64,000 nt of DNA from Flavobacterium sp. M31R6 (GTDB lineage Bacteria; Bacteroidota; Bacteroidia; Flavobacteriales; Flavobacteriaceae): positions 372,001 through 436,000 of the forward strand of contig NZ_CP054141.1 of NCBI RefSeq assembly GCF_013284035.1. Direction: 5' to 3'. The notes below the pieces were generated by a model that saw nothing but the letters and a program-made list of their open reading frames with translations, had not been told where the DNA came from and did not search any database. Made by a program: the position numbers and the translations under genes. Numbering within the stretch: position 1 is the first letter of the stretch; each line of letters starts with the position of its first letter. This document shows positions 25,658 through 34,159 of the stretch, piece after piece.

Positions 25658-26017
25658 TTATTTCAAATTTGTTTTTGCAGTTTTGATACTTGTTACAAAA
25701 ATAGAAATCAACTCATTTACTTCTGCTTTTACTATCATTAAATTATTTAAATCTGACGTTAAATTTGCTTTTTCGACTATTCTTAGACATACGAAAGTTT
25801 CTCTCAATTCTTTTAAACAAATACCCATTTTATGAATAAAGTCCTTTGTGCTTTCAGCGCTTTGAGCTTCACCGTAATTTAATGCTGGTGAAGTTCCAGA
25901 TCTAATAATTTGTCCTCCTAAATGATTCCCAGCATAGTTTCCTTTAAACGTACTAGCCGAAATTATTATAGTAGCCGCAAAATCTATTAATCTGTTTTCA
26001 AGTTCTTGTTTATTCAT
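25658..26017 (-). CDS. Four-helix bundle protein (23S rRNA intervening-sequence family)
   Basis: The ATG at 26017 (MNKQELENRLIDFAATIIIS) gives 119 residues, the normal size of this family. The motif order fits: LENRLIDFAATII, the GNHLGGQIIRSGTSPALNYGEAQ signature in the middle, then a KELRETFVCLRIVEKA helix. These small helical proteins are often encoded inside 23S rRNA intervening sequences in spirochaetes and as free genes in Bacteroidota; they form pentamers in one crystal structure and their function is unknown. It is flanked by dispersed repeats on both sides and interrupts the moxR-DUF58-bat gene order, so it may be an accessory insertion. Confidence 0.85.
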   Translation of the reverse strand: MNKQELENRLIDFAATIIISASTFKGNYAGNHLGGQIIRSGTSPALNYGEAQSAESTKDFIHKMGICLKELRETFVCLRIVEKANLTSDLNNLMIVKAEVNELISIFVTSIKTAKTNLK

Positions 26018-26069
26018 TATTGTATAATTAGTTTGCAAAAAATAACCTCAAATCCAAATAAATCAAAAA

Positions 26070-26148
26070 TCAGCTATCGTTGATCTAAAATCTTTATCTC
26101 ATTCCAGAAAATCAGCAATCAAAAATCGTTAATCTTCAATCTGAAATC
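26070..26148. repeat. Dispersed gene-boundary repeat
   Basis: AGCTATCGTTGATCTAAAATC and AATCAAAAATCGTTAATC runs between the DUF58 gene and the four-helix-bundle gene. Confidence 0.65.
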
Positions 26149-26149
26149 C

Positions 26150-27013
26150 CTACCTCGATTTAAAATAGCCTAATAATTTGGTCACATAACTTTCATCCAC
26201 TCTCGTGTTTACAACACCTGAACCCGACTTACTGAAAGTTTCTTTAAAATAATTCACATTATCATGATAGTGCTTCTCATAATTTGTTCGCACTGATTTT
26301 GAACCTGTATTAATCAATCGCGTTTCACCAGTCTCTGCGTCAATCATCGACACCATTCCTAAGTTTGGCATTTTCTCTTCTCGAATGTCATACACGCGAA
26401 TACCTGTAATATCGTGCTTTTTTGAGGCAATTTTCAAAGTTTGCTCATAGTCGCCCGACATAAAATCGGAAATGACAAATACAATGGCTTTCTTTTTTTG
26501 AGTTCCCGATAGAAACTTCAAAGCTTGTGCAATATCAGTTTTGTAACTTTTAGGTTCAAATTCTATCAATTCACGAATGATACGCAACACGTGCGAACGC
26601 CCTTTTTTGGGTGGAATATACAATTCAATTTGGTCCGAAAACAAAATCAATCCTATTTTATCATTATTCTGAGTAGCCGAAAATGCCATTGTTGCAGCAA
26701 TTTCGGTAACAATCTCTTTTTTAAACTGGTTCTTGGAACCAAAGCTTTCTGAACCCGAAATATCGACCATTAACATCATGGTCAATTCTCTTTCTTCCTC
26801 AAAAACTTTGACATGAGCTTCGTTGTACCTAGCAGTCACATTCCAATCGATGGAACGTATATCGTCGCCAAATTGATATTGACGCACCTCACTGAAAGTC
26901 ATTCCGCGTCCTTTGAACGATGTGTGATATTCTCCCGAGAAGATATGATCGCTCAACCTTCGGGTCTTGATTTCTATTTTACGTACTTTTTTTAAAAGCT
27001 CTTTTGTATCCAT
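26150..27013 (-). CDS. DUF58 domain-containing protein
   Basis: A 287-residue soluble protein with the DUF58 signature near residue 30-60 (SGEYHTSFKGRGMTFSEVRQYQ, then GDDIRSIDWNVTARYN) and a VWA-like fold after it (MLMVDISGSESFGS, a DxSxS metal site; FVISDFMSGDYE). DUF58 proteins regularly pair with MoxR ATPases and VWA membrane proteins, here moxR upstream and batA/batB downstream. The joint function is thought to be chaperone-like assembly or metal insertion of an envelope complex. It starts 82 bases after moxR, probably in one transcript. Confidence 0.94.
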   Translation of the reverse strand: MDTKELLKKVRKIEIKTRRLSDHIFSGEYHTSFKGRGMTFSEVRQYQFGDDIRSIDWNVTARYNEAHVKVFEEERELTMMLMVDISGSESFGSKNQFKKEIVTEIAATMAFSATQNNDKIGLILFSDQIELYIPPKKGRSHVLRIIRELIEFEPKSYKTDIAQALKFLSGTQKKKAIVFVISDFMSGDYEQTLKIASKKHDITGIRVYDIREEKMPNLGMVSMIDAETGETRLINTGSKSVRTNYEKHYHDNVNYFKETFSKSGSGVVNTRVDESYVTKLLGYFKSR

Positions 27014-27095
27014 TGTTAATTTGTTTAAAGTTTAAAAGTTTAAGGTTTCAAGTCCGTTTCCAAACAACTTGAAACATTAAACATTAAACAAATTT

Positions 27096-28100
27096 TTAAG
27101 GTACTTCGATTTCGTTTATGATTTTATTGATAATGTCAACCGATGTAATATTTTCGGCTTCGGCTTCATAGGTAACTCCGATTCTATGACGTAAAATATC
27201 ATGAACTACGGCACGAACATCTTCAGGAATTACATATCCACGACGTTTGATAAAAGCGTAACATTTGGCGGCAGTAGCAAGATTAATACTTCCACGTGGT
27301 GATGCTCCAAAACTGATTAAAGGTTTCAAATCAGCCAATTTATATTTCTCTGGATAACGAGTTGCAAAAATAATATCCAGTATGTATTTCTCGATTTTTT
27401 CATCCATGTAAACCTCACGAACCGCTTCTTGAGCACGAAGAATTTGTTCTACAGATACTACTTGATTTACTTTTTCATAACTTCCTTTAAGGTTTTGACG
27501 AATAACCAAACGCTCGTCTTCCATTTTTGGATAATCGATAACTGTTTTCAACATAAAACGATCGACTTGCGCTTCTGGCAATTGGTATGTTCCTTCTTGC
27601 TCAATAGGGTTTTGAGTTGCCAAAACTAAAAATGGTCTGTCTAATTTGAATGTGGTATCGCCAATGGTCACTTGTTTTTCCTGCATCGCCTCCAATAAAG
27701 CCGATTGCACTTTGGCAGGAGCACGGTTAATCTCATCGGCAAGAACGAAATTAGCAAAAATTGGTCCTTTTTTAATAGAAAATTCATTTTGCTTAATATT
27801 ATAAATCATGGTTCCAATAACATCCGCAGGCAATAAATCGGGAGTAAACTGGATTCTGCTAAAAGAACCGTGAATGGCTTGTGAAAGAGTGTTGATGGCT
27901 AATGTTTTTGCCAATCCTGGAACTCCTTCCAACAAAATGTGTCCTTGGCCCAACAGTCCAATTAACAATCTTTCGACCATGTGTTTTTGTCCCACAATAA
28001 CTTTGTTCATTTCCATAGTGAGAAGGTCTATAAAAGCACTCTCTCTTTCGATTTTTTCATTGATTGCTCTAATGTCTAAAGTCGTTGTATTTTCTTCCAT
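27096..28100 (-). CDS. MoxR family AAA+ ATPase
   Basis: The 334-residue protein has the AAA+ core: Walker A GVPGLAKTLAI (residues 59-69), Walker B FVLADEINRAPAKVQSALLE, sensor-type segment LATQNPIEQEGTYQLPEAQ and arginine-finger region VDRFMLK, then the C-terminal helical lid (ISFGASPRGSINLATAAKCYA). MoxR ATPases work with VWA proteins as chaperones in assembling enzyme or envelope complexes. It is the first gene of the bat cluster, so the promoter should lie in 28101-28325, the gap shared with the divergent aldo/keto reductase; I could not pick a convincing minus-strand element there. Confidence 0.96.
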   Translation of the reverse strand: MEENTTTLDIRAINEKIERESAFIDLLTMEMNKVIVGQKHMVERLLIGLLGQGHILLEGVPGLAKTLAINTLSQAIHGSFSRIQFTPDLLPADVIGTMIYNIKQNEFSIKKGPIFANFVLADEINRAPAKVQSALLEAMQEKQVTIGDTTFKLDRPFLVLATQNPIEQEGTYQLPEAQVDRFMLKTVIDYPKMEDERLVIRQNLKGSYEKVNQVVSVEQILRAQEAVREVYMDEKIEKYILDIIFATRYPEKYKLADLKPLISFGASPRGSINLATAAKCYAFIKRRGYVIPEDVRAVVHDILRHRIGVTYEAEAENITSVDIINKIINEIEVP

Positions 28101-28325
28101 TTTTTTATATTTATTCCCTTAAATTTTTATCTCTTTTATTTGATGGTGCAAATTGAATTTTTTTTTAGAAGTAAGATGTTAAAAAATGGTTAAAACTTCG
28201 ACCAATCCCCTAATTTTAAGGACGAATTATGATAGTATTTACCTATTTTTAAGAACTAAAAAAAATAAACATCAAATTCATAGATTTACCCCAAAAATCA
28301 CTGGGGGGAATAACAAAATAAAACC

Positions 28326-29198
28326 ATGAGTAAAATTCCATTTTCAAAAATAATTGCAGGCACGATGACTTGGGGTGTTTGGGGCAAAAACTGCTCTACT
28401 GCACAAATGATAGAACTAATGAATTCATGTCTCGAAAGTGGTATTTCCACCTTTGATCATGCCGATATTTATGGAGGTTATACTACAGAAGAAGCCTTTG
28501 GAAAAGCCTTTGGCGAAAGCCAGATTGACCGTAAAGATATTCAGTTGATTTCTAAATGCGGTATTCAAATGATGTCTGAAAAAAGAAACAATACCATCAA
28601 ACATTATGCTTATTCTAAAGACTACATTATAGCCTCCGCCGAGCAGTCTTTAAAAAATTTACAAACTGATTATTTGGATCTTTTGCTATTGCATCGGCCA
28701 AGTCCGTTGATGCAGGCAGATGAAATTGCAGAAGCAGTCGAAAAGTTAAAAATTGAAGGTAAAATTTTAGATTTTGGTGTCTCTAATTTTACTCCAAGCC
28801 AAAGCGATTTGATTGAGACAAAAACCAAAATAAACTACAACCAAATTGAGTTTTCTGTTACGCATTTGGAACCAATGATTAATGGAAGTTTGGATCACAT
28901 GCAAACCAACCGAATCACTCCCATGTGCTGGTCACCTCTTGGAACTGTTTTTAGAAAAGAGGATGAGCAATCACAACGTATTCAAAAAGTTTCAAATGAA
29001 TTGGCTTCCAAATATGATGTCTCCAATGATATTATTTTATTGGCCTGGATACTGAAACATCCCGCTGGAATTTTACCGGTTTGTGGCACTTCCGACAAAA
29101 ACAGACTTGCCCGTTTAATGCAGGCTACCACTATTGAAATGGAACTACAGGATTGGTTTTCACTTTGGACAGCGAGTACTGGAAATCCTGTTCCATAA
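28326..29198 (+). CDS. Aldo/keto reductase
   Basis: A 290-residue TIM-barrel oxidoreductase. The catalytic tetrad is visible: D45 and Y50 in DHADIYGGYT, K76 in LISKCGIQ and H116 in DLLLLHRPSP region; NADPH-binding positions near the C-terminus read PVCGTSDKNRLARLMQA. It resembles E. coli YdhF more than classic aldose reductases. Such enzymes reduce small aldehydes or ketones with NADPH; the substrate is unknown. It is divergent from moxR and stands alone, followed by a 250-base AT-rich gap with a dispersed repeat. Confidence 0.92.
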   Translation: MSKIPFSKIIAGTMTWGVWGKNCSTAQMIELMNSCLESGISTFDHADIYGGYTTEEAFGKAFGESQIDRKDIQLISKCGIQMMSEKRNNTIKHYAYSKDYIIASAEQSLKNLQTDYLDLLLLHRPSPLMQADEIAEAVEKLKIEGKILDFGVSNFTPSQSDLIETKTKINYNQIEFSVTHLEPMINGSLDHMQTNRITPMCWSPLGTVFRKEDEQSQRIQKVSNELASKYDVSNDIILLAWILKHPAGILPVCGTSDKNRLARLMQATTIEMELQDWFSLWTASTGNPVP

Positions 29199-29410
29199 CT
29201 GACAGTATTAAGGTTAAATGATTTTTGATTTAAGATTTAGTAAGACGTAAATTAAAATCGGCAATTTTATTGATAATTTACATATTTTTTTTCTCTAAAA
29301 TTTCGATACTCAAATCAAAAACCTTAATATCATTGCCATAAGGAGAGTATTTAACTATTATTTTTTTTAAAAATATAATTCAAAAATTCATAGGGTTTCT
29401 TGTAATACAT

Positions 29411-29448
29411 CTGAGATCAAAAATCGTTAATCTTCATTCTAAAATCAA
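29411..29448. repeat. Dispersed gene-boundary repeat
   Basis: GAGATCAAAAATCGTTAATC then TTCATTCTAAAATC, reaching up to the next start codon. Same family as at 37487. Confidence 0.65.
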
Positions 29449-30588
29449 ATGATAAACAAGCGCCTTCTTATCAAAAACCTATTGGCTCACAATGATGAGT
29501 CCAGTTTTTATGATAAAAAACGACAACTGAATTTGCATTCCAGAGAAGGAAAAGCCAAATTTTTGAAGCATATTTGTGCATTATCCAATTCAAATCCAAC
29601 CAATAATTCCTATATAGTTGTTGGGGTTGAAGACGAGAACAATCAAATTGTGGGAGACGATTTTTTTGATGACAGCAGAATTCAGAATTTAGTAAACGCT
29701 TTTCTTGAAAATCCGCCCAAAATTCAATACGAAAATGTTCCTTTCCCTAATTTGCCAAAAGACAAAGTAATTGGACTCGTAACCATTAAGCCCAACAGCA
29801 AAATATCTTCTTTCAAAAAAGGTATACATACGATTCCTGCCAATAGTGTTTTCATTCGTCGGGGCAGTAATACAATGCCAATTGAAGGTGAAGTAGAGAA
29901 AAATTTTCAGAATACTGAAACAGTAATTGGTATCGAAAATAATTCAAGAAACAGCATCGAATACACACTTGATGGTGTAATTGATTTTATGAATTATCGC
30001 CATAAGGACATGGCTCCAAAATATAAAGTTTTCAAAGAGTTGTTTGTCATTTGCTGGGCTGGAATTGCCAAAAAATCCAGAAACAAAACCTTTCTTTCAA
30101 GAGTCGATATTGAACTGATTAACGAACAAATCAAGTTATTCTATTCGGCTCAAGATGTAGTTGAAATTACCTATGACGACGATAGTTTTACGATTATTGA
30201 ATATGTTCCTTTGGGCTTGAATGACAGAACCAGTTATTATCCTTTGGAGGAACAAAAAATCCATTTTCATGATAACGGGTATTATAAAATTGACAGAAAA
30301 ATGCTTTTTGAACCACCCGAATATAATAAGAAAATGTTGTACCATATTTATAATTCGAATGTGGCTCTTTTGAATAAACTTGAAAAAAACATCAAATTAT
30401 CGGAACGGGAAAGAAAAGATTTGGATCATTTGCCTTCCACTTTTATGATTTGTTATCTCAATGGTTTTGAAGATGCCAAACAAAAATTGATTGATGCCAA
30501 AACGTTATTAAAACCGTTTACACAAGTCTATCTTTCGTTTAAAGAAGCATTACGAATTTTAAGGAAAATGAAATATGACGTACAATAA
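29449..30588 (+). CDS. Schlafen/AlbA_2 domain protein
   Basis: This 379-residue protein has an N-terminal AlbA_2 (schlafen, formerly AAA_4) domain: GREGKAKFLKHICALSN-like helix (SREGKAKFLKHICALSN), strand NSYIVVGVEDENNQIVGDDF, the segment KVIGLVTIKPN and NSVFIRRGSNTMPI at about residue 135. The rest (residues 160-379) is helical and not recognised; no C-terminal ATPase or winged helix of the common longer schlafen proteins is evident. The domain binds nucleic acid and in some proteins cuts RNA. Stand-alone members are found among accessory and defence genes, but nothing around it supports that here. The start is directly after a dispersed repeat. Confidence 0.72.
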   Translation: MINKRLLIKNLLAHNDESSFYDKKRQLNLHSREGKAKFLKHICALSNSNPTNNSYIVVGVEDENNQIVGDDFFDDSRIQNLVNAFLENPPKIQYENVPFPNLPKDKVIGLVTIKPNSKISSFKKGIHTIPANSVFIRRGSNTMPIEGEVEKNFQNTETVIGIENNSRNSIEYTLDGVIDFMNYRHKDMAPKYKVFKELFVICWAGIAKKSRNKTFLSRVDIELINEQIKLFYSAQDVVEITYDDDSFTIIEYVPLGLNDRTSYYPLEEQKIHFHDNGYYKIDRKMLFEPPEYNKKMLYHIYNSNVALLNKLEKNIKLSERERKDLDHLPSTFMICYLNGFEDAKQKLIDAKTLLKPFTQVYLSFKEALRILRKMKYDVQ

Positions 30589-30621
30589 GGAAGTTTCTTA
30601 TTGCAATTTGATCAGCCTTAA

Positions 30622-30717
30622 TTAGCTAAACAAACCTGTTACCCAAACAACCACATCAATTATAATTTGACAAATAAAATTGGTCATTAAAAGCAATAAA
30701 GTGAGAAGTGCATTCAT
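30622..30717 (-). CDS. Possible small membrane peptide (31 residues)
   Basis: Inside the 402-base gap 30589-30990 there is a short minus-strand frame from the ATG at 30717 to the TAA at 30624-30622. Its 31-residue product is nearly all hydrophobic (NALLTLLLLMTNFICQIII is the first half) with one aspartate and a GLFS end, so it could be a single-pass membrane peptide. An A-rich tract precedes the ATG. No promoter or homologue was recognised and a chance frame in AT-rich DNA is possible. The rest of the gap shows nothing recognisable. Confidence 0.3.
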   Translation of the reverse strand: MNALLTLLLLMTNFICQIIIDVVVWVTGLFS

Positions 30718-30990
30718 TTTAAAAATTTTAAGTAAAATTACAATGTTTCAATACAGCATACAATCACCAAAAACAATGATTTTTTTGAAACTCAAAAGTA
30801 GTTAAAAATACGATACCACAACCCGACATCAACTTGGAATTCAACGGATATAAATAGCTATTCGACGGTTTTATTCTTAATAAAAACTTAAAACCATTTT
30901 AATTGGGGCACTTCTATCATCTCTTTCAAAAAAAATGTTGAACCAACACTTCTTTTCTCTTATTTTTGTAAAAGAAGAAATAGAGAATAA

Positions 30991-31722
30991 ATGAGAACAT
31001 TAGTTATTGGTGACATACATGGTGGTTTAAGAGCTTTGCATCAAATTTTTGAAAGAGCTAAGGTAAGTCCAAAAGACAAACTCATTTTTCTGGGAGATTA
31101 TGTAGATGGATGGAGTCAATCCCCACAAGTTATTGATTTTTTGATAGAACTAAAAACTACCCATGATGTTATCTGCATTCGTGGCAACCATGATGAATTA
31201 CTAAGAGAGTGGCTAAAAGACAGCAAAGACAATGAACAATGGTATCAACATGGTGGAGAAGCTACTGTTTTGGCCTACCAAAGTGTAAATGGAGAAACTA
31301 AGAACAAACATATAAAATTCTTGGAGTCATTAGAGGATTATTACTTGGATGAACAAAATCGGATGTTTATTCACGCGGGGTTTACCAATATGAACGGCGT
31401 TAATTTTGAGTATTTTCCTAAATTGTTTTATTGGGATCGAACACTTTGGGAGACTGCATTGGCATTAGATCCAAACATGAAAACGGATCATCAATACTAT
31501 CCAAAACGATTTACGCTGTACAAAGAAATTTATATTGGTCATACCCCTGTCTCGCGTATCGGAAAAACCACTCCTGTCCGAAAAGCGAATATCTGGAACA
31601 TTGACACCAGCGCCGCCTTCAAAGGCCCGCTGACTATTATGGATGTTGACACTAAAGAATTTTGGCAAAGCGAACCCCTGCCTAGTTTATATCCTACTGA
31701 AAAAGGGAGGAATAAAATCTAA
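30991..31722 (+). CDS. Metallophosphoesterase (serine/threonine phosphatase-like)
   Basis: The 243-residue cytoplasmic protein has the calcineurin-like signature from its N-terminus: GDIHGGLRAL (7-16), GDYVDGWSQ (36-44), RGNHDELL (65-72), and later histidines in FIHAGF and YIGHTPVSR. This set binds two metal ions. It resembles bacterial PPP-type serine/threonine protein phosphatases and diadenosine tetraphosphatases; which one cannot be decided. It is 40 bases upstream of a small beta-barrel gene, which carries its own -7 element. Confidence 0.9.
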   Translation: MRTLVIGDIHGGLRALHQIFERAKVSPKDKLIFLGDYVDGWSQSPQVIDFLIELKTTHDVICIRGNHDELLREWLKDSKDNEQWYQHGGEATVLAYQSVNGETKNKHIKFLESLEDYYLDEQNRMFIHAGFTNMNGVNFEYFPKLFYWDRTLWETALALDPNMKTDHQYYPKRFTLYKEIYIGHTPVSRIGKTTPVRKANIWNIDTSAAFKGPLTIMDVDTKEFWQSEPLPSLYPTEKGRNKI

Positions 31723-31726
31723 ATAC

Positions 31727-31734
31727 TATATTTG
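31727..31734 (+). promoter_or_regulatory. -7 element for the small beta-barrel gene
   Basis: TATATTTG fits TAnnTTTG, 27 bases before the ATG at 31762. It covers the alternative TTG start at 31732, which argues for the ATG. Confidence 0.5.
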
Positions 31735-31761
31735 CCAAAAATTTATTACCTATTTTATATT

Positions 31762-32286
31762 ATGAAAAAGATTATAACACTTTTGTTTTTGGCTTCTTTT
31801 GGTTTAACAAATGCACAACAGGCTTTTAAGGGAAAAGGCGATGCTAAATTTAATGTGGGTGCAAACTTTCAAGACGGAGGTTCCGGGATTCAGGCATCTG
31901 CTGATTTTGGTCTTGGTGAAAATTTCTCTTATGGATTTGTAGCAACTTATTTATTAGGAGTAGATGAATTTTCAGGGATCTATGGCGAAAACACTTATGT
32001 TAACGTAAAACCAGAATTTCAAGATCGTTTTGATGCAAAATTTAGAATTAATGCTAATTTAAGCAGTGTAATTGGTGTTGAACAATTGGATATCTATCCA
32101 GGTTTGAGTTTAGGATTGCACAATTTTGGGGGTCATCTTGGTGGTCGTTACTTTTTTACTGAAGGTTTTGGTGTTTTTACTGAACTTGGCTTTCCAATTG
32201 CAAAATACAGCAATGATAAAGAAGTATTTGATCATTTAAACAATCAGGTTACCTTTAGTTTAGGAGCTTCGTTTAATTTAGATTAA
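31762..32286 (+). CDS. Small outer-membrane beta-barrel-like protein
   Basis: Starting at the ATG at 31762 gives 174 residues with a signal peptide (MKKIITLLFLASFGLTNAQ). The mature part is made of short glycine-rich amphipathic strands (AKFNVGANFQDGGSGIQAS, NFSYGFVATYLLG, GLSLGLHNFGGHLGGRYFF) and ends in a strand (QVTFSLGASFNLD). It resembles the uncharacterised family DUF6646 of Flavobacteriia as I remember it; this is not certain. It probably forms a small barrel in the outer membrane, function unknown. Confidence 0.72.
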   Translation: MKKIITLLFLASFGLTNAQQAFKGKGDAKFNVGANFQDGGSGIQASADFGLGENFSYGFVATYLLGVDEFSGIYGENTYVNVKPEFQDRFDAKFRINANLSSVIGVEQLDIYPGLSLGLHNFGGHLGGRYFFTEGFGVFTELGFPIAKYSNDKEVFDHLNNQVTFSLGASFNLD

Positions 32287-32295
32287 ATTCCAAAT

Positions 32296-32333
32296 AAAAA
32301 GTGGCTTGTTAACCAAAACAAGCCACTTTTTTT
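32296..32333. terminator. Bidirectional terminator
   Basis: AAAAAGTGGCTTGTT / AACAAGCCACTTTTTTT stem between converging genes. Confidence 0.92.
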
Positions 32334-32348
32334 ATGAATTATAATTAC

Positions 32349-33902
32349 CTACAAATCAAATTTTATTCCTTGTGCCAAAGGCAAACTGGTCGTATAATTG
32401 ATTGTATTTGTTTGACGACGCATATACACTTTCCAGGCATCAGAACCAGATTCTCTACCTCCACCAGTTTCTTTTTCTCCTCCAAAAGCACCACCGATTT
32501 CTGCTCCAGAAGTTCCAATATTAACATTGGCAATTCCACAATCAGATCCTACAACAGATAAGAAATGTTCCGCTTCACGCAAATTGTTGGTCATAATCGC
32601 AGATGACAGTCCCTGAGCTACTCCATTTTGAACATCAATCGCATTTTCTACAGTTCCTGAATATTTGATCAAATATAAAACTGGTGCAAACGTTTCGTGT
32701 TGTACAATTTCGAATGAATTTTGCGCTTCGGCAATAGCTGGTTTTACATAACAACCGCTTTCATATCCTTCTCCAGAAAGTACTCCGCCTTCAACTAGGA
32801 TTTTACCGCCTTCGGCAACAACTTTAGTTAAAGCTTGGTTATACATTTCAACTGCTTGTTTGTCAATTAACGGTCCAACGTGATTTTTCTCGTCCAATGG
32901 ATTTCCAATTCGCAATTGTCCGTAAGCTGATACAACAGCATCTTTCACTTTATCGTAAATACTTTCGTGAATAATCAAACGACGAGTAGAAGTACATCTT
33001 TGTCCTGCAGTTCCCACTGCTCCAAAAACAGCTCCAATAACCGTCATTTTGATATCGGCATCTGGCGTTACAATGATTGCATTGTTTCCACCTAATTCTA
33101 ATAATGATCTTCCTAAACGACCTGCAACAGTTTGAGCCACAATTTTACCCATACGAGTAGAACCCGTAGCCGATATTAAAGGCACACGTTTGTCGGCAGT
33201 CATTAATTGACCTATTGTATAATCTCCATTAATCAAACAAGAAATTCCTTCTGGAAGGTTATTTTCTCTGATTACCTCAGCGATAATATTTTGACAGGCG
33301 ATTCCACACAACGGTGTTTTCTCTGATGGTTTCCAAACGCAAACATCACCACAAATCCAAGCCAGTGCTGTATTCCAAGCCCAAACAGCTACCGGAAAGT
33401 TAAAAGCTGAAATGATTCCCACAAGTCCCAAAGAATGGTATTGCTCATACATTCTATGTCCTGGACGCTCAGAATGCATCGTTAATCCGTGCAATTGACG
33501 TGATAATCCTACTGCAAAATCACAGATGTCAATCATCTCTTGAACTTCACCGTATCCTTCTTGCAATGATTTCCCCATTTCATAAGAAACCAATTTACCT
33601 AAAGCTTCTTTATTTTCACGCAATTTCTCTCCAAACTGACGCACAATTTCTCCACGTTGTGGTGCTGGCATCAATCGAAATGTTTTGAAAGCTTCGGTAG
33701 CAGTTTGCATTACTTTTTCGTAATCTGCTGGTGTGCTCATTTTTACAGAAGCAATTAATTTACCATCTACTGGCGAAAAACTTTCTAGGATTGCTCCGTT
33801 TGAAAAATGATTAATCCCTGTCGAAGTTCCTTCGTTTATGGCTTTAACTCCCAATTGCGCTAATGCCTCTTTCATTCCAAATTGATCTGCTATTGTTGTC
33901 AT
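32349..33902 (-). CDS. amaB: ALDH7-type aldehyde dehydrogenase (aminoadipate semialdehyde / piperideine-6-carboxylate dehydrogenase)
   Basis: The 517-residue enzyme has the NAD-aldehyde dehydrogenase motifs: NFPVAVWAWNTALAWICGD, KPSEKTPL, glutamate in ELGGNNAIIV, and the catalytic cysteine in GTAGQRCTSTRRL. The segments YGEVQEMIDICDFAVGLSRQ and LHGLTMHSERPGHRMYEQ are those of the ALDH7 (antiquitin) branch, which oxidises alpha-aminoadipate semialdehyde in lysine breakdown. The subfamily call is from these segments; the symbol is provisional. It is cytoplasmic, monocistronic, and preceded on the minus strand by a TATCTTTA near 33948-33941 that is one base off the -7 consensus. Confidence 0.88.
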   Translation of the reverse strand: MTTIADQFGMKEALAQLGVKAINEGTSTGINHFSNGAILESFSPVDGKLIASVKMSTPADYEKVMQTATEAFKTFRLMPAPQRGEIVRQFGEKLRENKEALGKLVSYEMGKSLQEGYGEVQEMIDICDFAVGLSRQLHGLTMHSERPGHRMYEQYHSLGLVGIISAFNFPVAVWAWNTALAWICGDVCVWKPSEKTPLCGIACQNIIAEVIRENNLPEGISCLINGDYTIGQLMTADKRVPLISATGSTRMGKIVAQTVAGRLGRSLLELGGNNAIIVTPDADIKMTVIGAVFGAVGTAGQRCTSTRRLIIHESIYDKVKDAVVSAYGQLRIGNPLDEKNHVGPLIDKQAVEMYNQALTKVVAEGGKILVEGGVLSGEGYESGCYVKPAIAEAQNSFEIVQHETFAPVLYLIKYSGTVENAIDVQNGVAQGLSSAIMTNNLREAEHFLSVVGSDCGIANVNIGTSGAEIGGAFGGEKETGGGRESGSDAWKVYMRRQTNTINYTTSLPLAQGIKFDL

Positions 33903-34159
33903 TGTAACTTTTTTAGTTAAAATTGTTATATTTTTGCGTAAAGATATTATTTTAAGGTCAATTTTGATACTCTCAGGATGTTAAAATCAAAATTGGAATA
34001 AAATCGACTTTTTTATAAACATCCAAACCTTAAATTATGCAATAGTAAAATTATAGCATTTTAATGGGTTCCTATCGATTTTTTCAAAAAAACACATCCA
34101 TTAAAAAAGAAGGAAGTAATTTTATAATCTGAAATAAAAATTTTAAAAACCACTTAAAC

